Positions 1 through 5,400 of a DNA stretch of 7,311 bases are shown here, in pieces; position 1 is the stretch's first letter; each line of letters starts with the position of its first letter. The stretch lies in assembly GCA_029933635.1 (NCBI GenBank), contig JAOZNS010000132.1, positions 1 to 7,311 of the forward strand, in the 5' to 3' direction. The stretch comes from Candidatus Zixiibacteriota bacterium. Lineage in GTDB: Bacteria > Zixibacteria > MSB-5A5 > SM1-73. The translations under genes were made by a program, and so were the position numbers. Below the pieces are notes generated by a model, which saw only the letters and a list, made by a program, of their open reading frames with translations, was not told where the DNA came from and did no database searches.

Positions 1-53
1 TACGGCACAACGGTTTTCGAGACCGCCCCGTTAAACCACTCCGGCACCTCTCC
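1..53 (-). tRNA. tRNA-Ser (anticodon CGA), 5' part, cut by window edge
   Basis: Read on the minus strand, the sequence begins GGAGAGGTGCCGGAGTGG, which is the usual acceptor and D-arm start of a bacterial serine tRNA. It continues into an anticodon arm with stem GCGGT/ACCGT around the loop CTCGAAA. The anticodon CGA lies at plus positions 17-19 and would read the serine codon UCG. The bases after the anticodon stem match the start of the long variable arm expected of a class II tRNA. The variable arm, T arm and 3' acceptor lie beyond position 1, so the gene is partial here. It sits 50 bases downstream of the membrane-protein gene on the same strand. I saw no convincing promoter of its own in that gap, so read-through from the tadA operon is possible. 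Confidence 0.9.
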
Positions 54-102
54 GAGAAAAAATGAAAATGAGTAACGGTCAATGGTCATAAAAGAGAAGA
101 AA

Positions 103-597
103 CTAAGATTTTAATCCCTCCTCTGCTGAACTTACCCGCATTTTTATAAACGATCTTATCTCCTCCAATTTAGGTTTGAACACAAGAAAGCAAAATAAAG
201 TTATGGCACAAAAAAGAACAAACCTCTCTAAGGTCCCACCAAGAAGATAATAGACAAAACCATAAATGGTGGGCGCAAGGGAAAGGAAAAAGATCAAAAG
301 ACCCCATTGGATCAAAGCCTGCTTGGGTGCCAAACCTTTGTAGCTTTTTTGAAGACCTTTGTCATCAGCAAGAAAGCTCCTCTTTATAATGTAAATCACT
401 GGAATTTCACTTAAAGCAACCACCAGCAACGCCCAGAAGAGCACCCTCAAGTCGGTGCCGGCGCTCCCGCTGACTCCCTTCGCTTTGAGAAATGCTCCCA
501 CAGAAATGATTACTACCGGAGCCAGCACGTTCAGCAAAAGACCCAGATTTAAAAGCCTGGTGTGCAATCGATCAACACCCATGTAGTTGCTATCCAC
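103..597 (-). CDS. Four-helix integral membrane protein of unknown function
   Basis: This 164-residue protein belongs to no family I can name. It has four hydrophobic stretches at about residues 17-37, 51-71, 95-118 and 123-141. A polar, lysine-rich loop lies at about 72-94 and a charged tail follows residue 141, so it is most likely a small inner-membrane protein. It has no signal peptide separate from the first helix and no catalytic motif that I can see. The start is GTG at 597, supported by the SD sequence AGGAGAG a few bases upstream. An internal ATG five codons later is a weaker alternative because that SD would then be too distant. It begins 17 bases after the tadA stop, so the SD lies almost directly behind that stop and the two genes are probably co-transcribed. 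The tRNA-Ser gene follows on the same strand. Real gene: likely. Function: unknown. Confidence 0.8.
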   Translation of the reverse strand: MDSNYMGVDRLHTRLLNLGLLLNVLAPVVIISVGAFLKAKGVSGSAGTDLRVLFWALLVVALSEIPVIYIIKRSFLADDKGLQKSYKGLAPKQALIQWGLLIFFLSLAPTIYGFVYYLLGGTLERFVLFCAITLFCFLVFKPKLEEIRSFIKMRVSSAEEGLKS

Positions 598-614
598 AGG
601 CTCTCCTGTTCTTC

Positions 615-1091
615 TTATCTTTTCTCCAAATTCTTTTGTCGAACCTTCTCAAAAAAAACCTTAAGTATCTGACTACATTCTTCCTCCAGAATGTAAGGGA
701 GGATCTCCACCTGATGATTTAATCGAATATCCTGGACAAGGTTATATAGGGACCCGCAAGCTCCTGCTTTGGGGTCTTTTGTCCCATAGATCAAACGATC
801 GATTCTGCTTAAGATGATAGCTCCGGCACACATGGCACATGGCTCTAAGGTGACATACAAGGCTGATCCAGAAAGCCTCCAAGAACCAAGATAGGTGGAG
901 GCTGCACCTATGGCAATTATTTCGGCGTGAGCTGTTGGATCGTTCAGGCTCTCCACCTGATTGTGACCCTTTCCGATTATCTTATTCTCGTACACCACCA
1001 CTGCTCCAACCGGCACCTCACCTTTTTTTAAAGCAATCTGCGCTTCTCGCAGAGCACGCCGCATCCATTTTTCATCCGGACCTTCAGCCAT
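615..1091 (-). CDS. tadA: tRNA-specific adenosine deaminase TadA
   Basis: TadA is a zinc-dependent deaminase that converts adenosine 34 of tRNA-Arg(ACG) to inosine in the cytosol, allowing one tRNA to read several arginine codons. The 158-residue product has the normal length and the full signature. HAE at residues 55-57 supplies a zinc ligand and the catalytic glutamate. PCAMC at 84-88 supplies the other two zinc-binding cysteines. The N-terminal pattern KKGEVPVGAVVV (about 22-33) and GHN (42-44) also fit the family. A generic cytidine deaminase is less likely given the TLEPCAMC context and the overall length. The ATG at 1091 is the first in frame. No strong SD precedes it, so the start rests on the match to the usual TadA N-terminus. 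It is the first gene of a probable operon with the membrane protein 17 bases downstream. The nearby tRNA-Ser is not its substrate. Confidence 0.95.
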   Translation of the reverse strand: MAEGPDEKWMRRALREAQIALKKGEVPVGAVVVYENKIIGKGHNQVESLNDPTAHAEIIAIGAASTYLGSWRLSGSALYVTLEPCAMCAGAIILSRIDRLIYGTKDPKAGACGSLYNLVQDIRLNHQVEILPYILEEECSQILKVFFEKVRQKNLEKR

Positions 1092-1148
1092 GAACTATAA
1101 AGTGGTAATCCCTATAAACAAAGCCAACTTTGTATTTCAACCTCAAAC

Positions 1149-1176
1149 AATATAGCAAACGCCGATTTAATTCAAA
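1149..1176 (-). promoter_or_regulatory. Candidate promoter for tadA
   Basis: On the minus strand a -10-like TATATT (plus 1149-1154) is preceded by a -35-like TTTGAA (plus 1171-1176) with a 16-base spacer. Reading the -35 as TTGAAT instead gives 15 bases. Transcription would start near 1142 and give a leader of about 50 bases before the tadA ATG. The -10 is good and the -35 is only fair. The -35 overlaps the stop codon of the small frame at 1172-1345. Confidence 0.4.
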
Positions 1177-1345
1177 GAAATTCTAAACAAATTTTATGAA
1201 TCTCACCCCAAAACAATTCATGAATTGTTTTGGGCATAAATTTCTTCATGGCAGATGGGGAATCCTCTCCGGAGAAGATGATGTTATCTAACCTTTGTAT
1301 CAGCAAGTGCAATCCCAACCCCACATATAAGAGCCTATTCCTCAA
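1172..1345 (-). CDS. Possible 57-residue protein downstream of the permease, unrecognised
   Basis: An uninterrupted minus-strand frame runs from a TTG at 1345 to TGA at 1172-1174. It begins 16 bases after the permease stop. An SD-like AAGGGAG lies five bases before the TTG, which is the main argument for translation. The product starts MRNRLLYVGLGLHLLIQRLD and later contains MKKFMPKTIHELFWGE. It is mixed polar/hydrophobic with no clear membrane helix, and I recognise no family. The perfect palindrome at 1207-1234 falls inside the frame and encodes the PKTIHELFW region. A 14-bp-arm palindrome inside a gene is unusual, so the frame may be fortuitous, or a decayed remnant whose original ATG reading (plus 1348-1350) now ends after two codons. 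Low confidence. Confidence 0.25.
   Translation of the reverse strand: MRNRLLYVGLGLHLLIQRLDNIIFSGEDSPSAMKKFMPKTIHELFWGEIHKICLEFL
1207..1234. repeat. Perfect 28-bp palindrome
   Basis: The 14-base arm CCCAAAACAATTCA is followed with no spacer by its exact reverse complement, giving a perfect dyad centred between 1220 and 1221. It lies between the permease stop (1362) and the tadA start (1091), both on the minus strand. A transcript would fold into a strong hairpin, so it could end permease transcription, but no T-tract follows on either strand. It could equally be the DNA site of a dimeric regulator, although it sits about 40 bases upstream of the likely tadA -35. Its role is undetermined; the symmetry itself is certain. 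Confidence 0.85.
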
Positions 1346-1361
1346 AACATGCTCCCTTTAC

Positions 1362-1856
1362 TCATGCGATCTTGGAGAAGAACAAATGTGCAATCAATCC
1401 AGCAACTGGAGGAAAGAAGAACGTGCATGCCAGCCTGATGGCGGCAAACTTGGGACTGATCAAGCTGACCTCATAGGGCAATCTTCCCACCGCCACCAAC
1501 GACCAGGCGGTGATATATGCCACCACAGTTCCGATGCCAGCACCAGATTTATAGATCGAAGCTATTATTGGAAAGCTGACAAAGGGTCCACCCGGGGTCA
1601 ATCCCCCAGCCACCGTTCCAAAAAGAATTCCCTTCAACCCAGCCTCCTTTCCCAGCCATTTTATGATGAATTCTCTCGGAATCAGAGCCTGAACCATTCC
1701 TGCAATTATGAAGGCAGCAATCAATAAGGGGATGATCTGTAAAAACATTCTCATCGCCCTCTTCAGCCCCTGAATATGCAGGTCTTCCCCTTGAAGATAA
1801 GCAACTACCAACAAAAGAACTGCAATGGCAAACATAACTGCTGTAGCAGTATTCAT
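1362..1856 (-). CDS. Half-size permease of the UPF0718/ArsP-like superfamily
   Basis: This 164-residue, highly hydrophobic protein has about five membrane segments (roughly residues 3-22, 36-58, 72-87, 93-125 as one or two helices, and 136-160). The segment GILFGTVAGGLTPGGPFVSFPI (in part at 76-97) matches the conserved re-entrant region of predicted permeases of the UPF0718/DUF318 group, related to ArsP. Full-length members are about 300-350 residues with two such halves. This one holds a single half and ends naturally after FFPPVAGLIAHLFFS, so it probably works as a dimer or with another half-protein. TPGGP stands where ArsP-type proteins carry cysteines, so arsenic transport should not be assumed and the substrate is unknown. 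The start is ATG 1856, preceded by a good SD, GGAGGT, about six bases upstream. It appears monocistronic, apart from a doubtful small frame downstream. Confidence 0.75.
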   Translation of the reverse strand: MNTATAVMFAIAVLLLVVAYLQGEDLHIQGLKRAMRMFLQIIPLLIAAFIIAGMVQALIPREFIIKWLGKEAGLKGILFGTVAGGLTPGGPFVSFPIIASIYKSGAGIGTVVAYITAWSLVAVGRLPYEVSLISPKFAAIRLACTFFFPPVAGLIAHLFFSKIA

Positions 1857-1897
1857 GACCGACCTCCGCTTCTAAAAATCATTCTTCCACAGTAAGA

Positions 1898-1926
1898 AGG
1901 GTAAGGCAAACTAAGGACTTAGTCAA
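1898..1926 (-). promoter_or_regulatory. Candidate permease promoter with dyad in the spacer
   Basis: On the minus strand a -35-like TTGACT (plus 1921-1926) and a -10-like TACCCT (plus 1898-1903) are separated by 17 bases. The -35 is strong; the -10 is weak, as it has only T, A and the final T of the consensus. The dyad CTAAG-GA-CTTAG (1911-1922) lies mostly in the spacer and enters the -35, a position where a bound repressor would block polymerase or a MerR-type activator could act. The transcript would carry a leader of about 35 bases to the permease ATG. Confidence 0.4.
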
Positions 1927-2084
1927 CCGAAAAATCGACTCTGGTTGGAAAAAAGTCTCCTTGGTAAGTTACAAAGGGTCCATACAGTTATGAAAAAATT
2001 CAAATATAAGCTTTTTTGAAATTAGGCACAGAATTTATATTAATTATCTAAGGAATTTTTTTCTTTTAACATAGAAAAAATTAC

Positions 2085-2112
2085 TTGATTTTTATGCAAA
2101 GTTCTGTATATT
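2085..2112 (+). promoter_or_regulatory. Candidate promoter for the large secreted-protein gene
   Basis: TTGATT (2085-2090) and TATATT (2107-2112) are separated by 16 bases and lie in the most AT-rich part of the gap (about 1985-2115). Transcription would start near 2119. The first strong coding start on this strand is at 2468, so the mRNA would have a leader of about 350 bases. No other plus-strand candidate of similar quality was seen closer to the gene. Confidence 0.5.
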
Positions 2113-2118
2113 GAAAAT

Positions 2119-2467
2119 ACTTGGAAAGGTAGAAGTGAAACTTGATCTCCCTGTTTCATATCTGGTAGAGGGTGGATTGGTTTTCCTCATCCGTTTTTAG
2201 GCAACCACCAATGATTTATCTGTCAAAGAGAACTCATCCTGTCAGATTCCCTTCCGTGGTAAACCAGCTATTACGCATATCCCAAACCAACTCAACCAAA
2301 AAGTTTTTCATTCCAGAGAGGAGGTGAGCCAAGATCAATCTTCACCTAATACATTAAAGTTTTACGTCTTTTACAAATTCAAGGGGAAGGAGGAGGTGAT
2401 ACGCAGGCATTTTTGTCCCAATGTTATGTAAACAGGTAGTCAACCTTTTCATTGAAGGAGAAGGATC
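2119..2467 (+). promoter_or_regulatory. Long structured 5' leader of the large secreted-protein gene
   Basis: About 350 bases separate the likely transcription start from the ATG at 2468, with no large gene inside. Two long complements to the 16S 3' end occur: AGGAGGTGA near 2319-2327 and AGGAGGTGAT near 2391-2400. Neither stands at the right distance from the main start, which has its own SD, GAAGGAG, at 2454-2460 with a seven-base spacer. The first can be paired in a hairpin (2322-2347). Short frames also chain through it: 2211-2327 (38 residues), 2324-2431 (35 residues, GTG start overlapping the previous stop) and 2421-2471 (16 residues, stop overlapping the main ATG as ATGA). I recognise none of these peptides. 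No known riboswitch consensus was seen. This could be a translational-coupling or attenuation leader, or chance. Confidence 0.4.
2322..2347 (+). other. Hairpin masking the first strong SD of the leader
   Basis: AGGTG (2322-2326) can pair with CACCT (2343-2347). Inside it AAGA (2331-2334) can pair with TCTT (2339-2342) around a TCAA loop, leaving AGCC bulged. The outer strand is part of AGGAGGTGA, so folding would hide that ribosome-binding sequence. The stem is short and its stability was not computed. Confidence 0.4.
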
Positions 2468-5400
2468 ATGAACTCAAAGGAGCTTATTCTTAAGACAATT
2501 TGCCTTTTGGTAGCTATTGTGTTTATGGCTCCAGCAGGTGGGTGGGCAGAAGAAATTCAGGTGAGTCAGCATAAGTATCTGACCACAAATGGAGATTATG
2601 ACCGTAACCCATCTATTATCCATGACGGGGCCAACTACTGGTTGTTCTACACAAAGGGGGATCAACCCGCTCCGGCAGTTCGGGGGGTCGGTGGTTATGA
2701 CCCCGATGCTGATAGTTATGTGGTTTACTATAAGACGGCTGCTACACTCGCAGGCTTAACCGGCGCACCGGAGACCAAACTGGCTTTGTCCGAGTCAGCC
2801 CGTCCCACCAATTTTGACCAACGGGTAAGCTCAGCCACCTACTTTAACGATAAGATTTACGTTTTCGTATCCAGCGGACAATCCGGCACAGACAGAGGAT
2901 TATATTATTACGAATACAGCGGGGGTAGTTGGAGTGGTCCGTTCACATTGATAGCCGACGCCACGGCACGAGGAGGGCATGTCAATGTGACCAGCGATGC
3001 TAACCACGTCTATATCGTGTGGGAATCCTCGGATGGCTCTGCTGACTGTTATACCTGGGATGGCACCACTCTCAGCTCCAAGATCGACATAAGTGACGAC
3101 AACATGCCCAAGATCACCTTGATGGGCACCACCTTATATGTGGTCAGCATCGAGGATGGGACCGGCGACATTGAGGTTTATTCAGCAACAGCGGGGGCGA
3201 GTCCAAGTTTCAGCTCGCATTCAACTGCCATCCCCGGCGCAGGTCTTTATGACCCATGCATTTTCAACGACGGCACAAATCTGTATGTGGTAACCGCGCC
3301 CTACGATGGGGGGAATGATCAGCAGTGGCTGATTCAAACCAAATACAGCGGAAGCTGGGCTACCGCTAAGCGGGTAACTTACGGTGGATATGATACAACC
3401 TACTGGTGGGACTATTGGCCCTGCGGTTATCACGATGGAACCGACGCTTACCTTTTCTTCACCACCGAAACCGAAAGTCCTGCATTCAGTGATGCGGAGA
3501 TCGCTTATTTGAAGATGGATTGGGACCTAGGCAATGATCACTTTTGTTACATCCAGAATGCAATTGATCAAGCAAATTCTGGCGATTTTATCAACGTTTC
3601 GGCAGGGACCTATGCCGAATATCTCCATATCACCACAGACAATCTGACAATCGAGGGCGCTGGGATAGACCAGAGCATAATCGATCTCGATGGGCTCAGA
3701 CCATACTGGCATTATGGCACCTGTAGCAACTCTTTTGCCAGCAGAGCCGGCGTTTATTTCGTTGGCTATGGGAGTTCTGACGAGGTGGTGGAGGATTGTG
3801 TCTTCAGAGGCTTTACGGTAAAAAATGCTGGTCTCAATCCACCTATTATCTCAACCGGCACCCACACCGGTCCAGACAATCAAGCAATTCTTACCGACGC
3901 TTCTGCCTCCTGGATCCCTGGTGCGTTAGTCGGACAGTGGGTGCATAATTATGGCGATAGAGATGTAGACTACAATCCAGCTCGTAGCTATGGACAGATC
4001 ACAGCTAATACTGCTACGACAATAACTGCCACCCTTAGCGGTGGTGTGGATAACGACTGGGATAATGGTGACCCATACTTGATTACCCCCTATAAGGAGT
4101 TCTACAACACATACTGGATTCATTATCCCAGCTATGACGGTCTTAGAGGTATCAGCATTGCCAATGGCAAAAATATCCTCATCCAGAATTGCAAGGTCAC
4201 GGACTGCGGGTATGGTGGCATCACCACTGGAAAAGCCCGTTGCGTCAGCACTCACAAATACAGCGAATATATAACTATCGACAACTGTATTGTAACAGAT
4301 CACCCTTTGGTTGGAATAAACGTCGGAACTAACGTGGGTCCGTTTACCATAACCAATAACACCTGCGAGAGAATCAAAATGTCCCATTATGCCGATACCA
4401 CCCGTGAATATGCTGGAGTTGGAATTCAGGTATCTGGCAAAAGTAGTAGCCAGACGGCATCAGGCACCATATCAGGCAACACCTGCGGTGACAATGGCTT
4501 CGAGGGCATCATCGTGCAGAAATATACCGATGGCGTGACCGTGGAGGACAACACAATCACCGGACACAATTTTGATCAGGATGGAGCAGGCATCTTCTTC
4601 TATCACTGGGGTCATCCAGAATACTGTAAAAATCATATCATCAGGAACAATACGCTAATCGGGAACATTCGTGGAATTGTTGGGTACTATGCTTCAAATT
4701 GCACCATCGAAGGGAACACCGTCACAACCGATGCTGGTACCTTCCATCCAGAGCAGGGAGCAATCAAGCTTGACGGTTGCAACAACATAACGGTGAAGGA
4801 CAACACCATCAGCTCTGATGGAATTGGAATAAGCGTAGTATACTGGGAAGGATATGGTGGTGTTTCATGTTACAACAACACCTTCACCGGCAACACCATT
4901 ACCGACGCTAACTTCGCAGGCATTTTCATTTCAGGAGACGCCCATGACAATGTGTTTACCGACAATATCATCACTGGGACTGACACCTTAACCCGATGGG
5001 CCGGTCAACCCTATGAGGAAACCCAGGGCGATGGCGTGTTTATTGACGACGACGCTGGCACGGGGAATGTGTTCCATTATAACAGCATCTATGACAACGC
5101 TGATGACGGAATGGAGAATCAGATCACCACCATGGTGGACGCCTTTGGCAACTGGTGGGGAGATGCCAGCGGTCCGATGCACCCAACCACCAATCCAGAT
5201 GCCACAGGAGATGAGGTTAGCGACAACGTGGACTACTCCCCCTGGTGGGGCGATGATTATGTGGGTGATCCCCACACCAGTCCATGGAACTGGTATCTCA
5301 ACACCTCCAACAATTCCACCATCCAAGAGGGTATTGACATCGCCAGTCCGGAAGATACGGTAAGAGTAAGGCCGGGGACATACACTGAAAACATCCTGAT

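Noticed and set aside
54..102. TTGACC on the minus strand as a promoter for tRNA-Ser
   Set aside because: With a 17-base spacer the -10 would be TTTCTC, next to the mature tRNA 5' end, which puts the transcription start inside the tRNA.
1207..1234. Classic intrinsic terminator for the permease
   Set aside because: The stem is perfect, but no run of T follows on the transcribed strand or its opposite.
1230..1727. Plus-strand open frame of 165 codons opposite the permease
   Set aside because: It lies antisense to a well-supported membrane protein, is low in hydrophobic order and rich in S, Q and H, and has no SD. It is a shadow of the permease frame.
2119..2467. Known riboswitch (such as cyclic-di-GMP) in the long leader
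   Set aside because: I could not find the conserved core bases of any riboswitch class that I can recall, only short stems.
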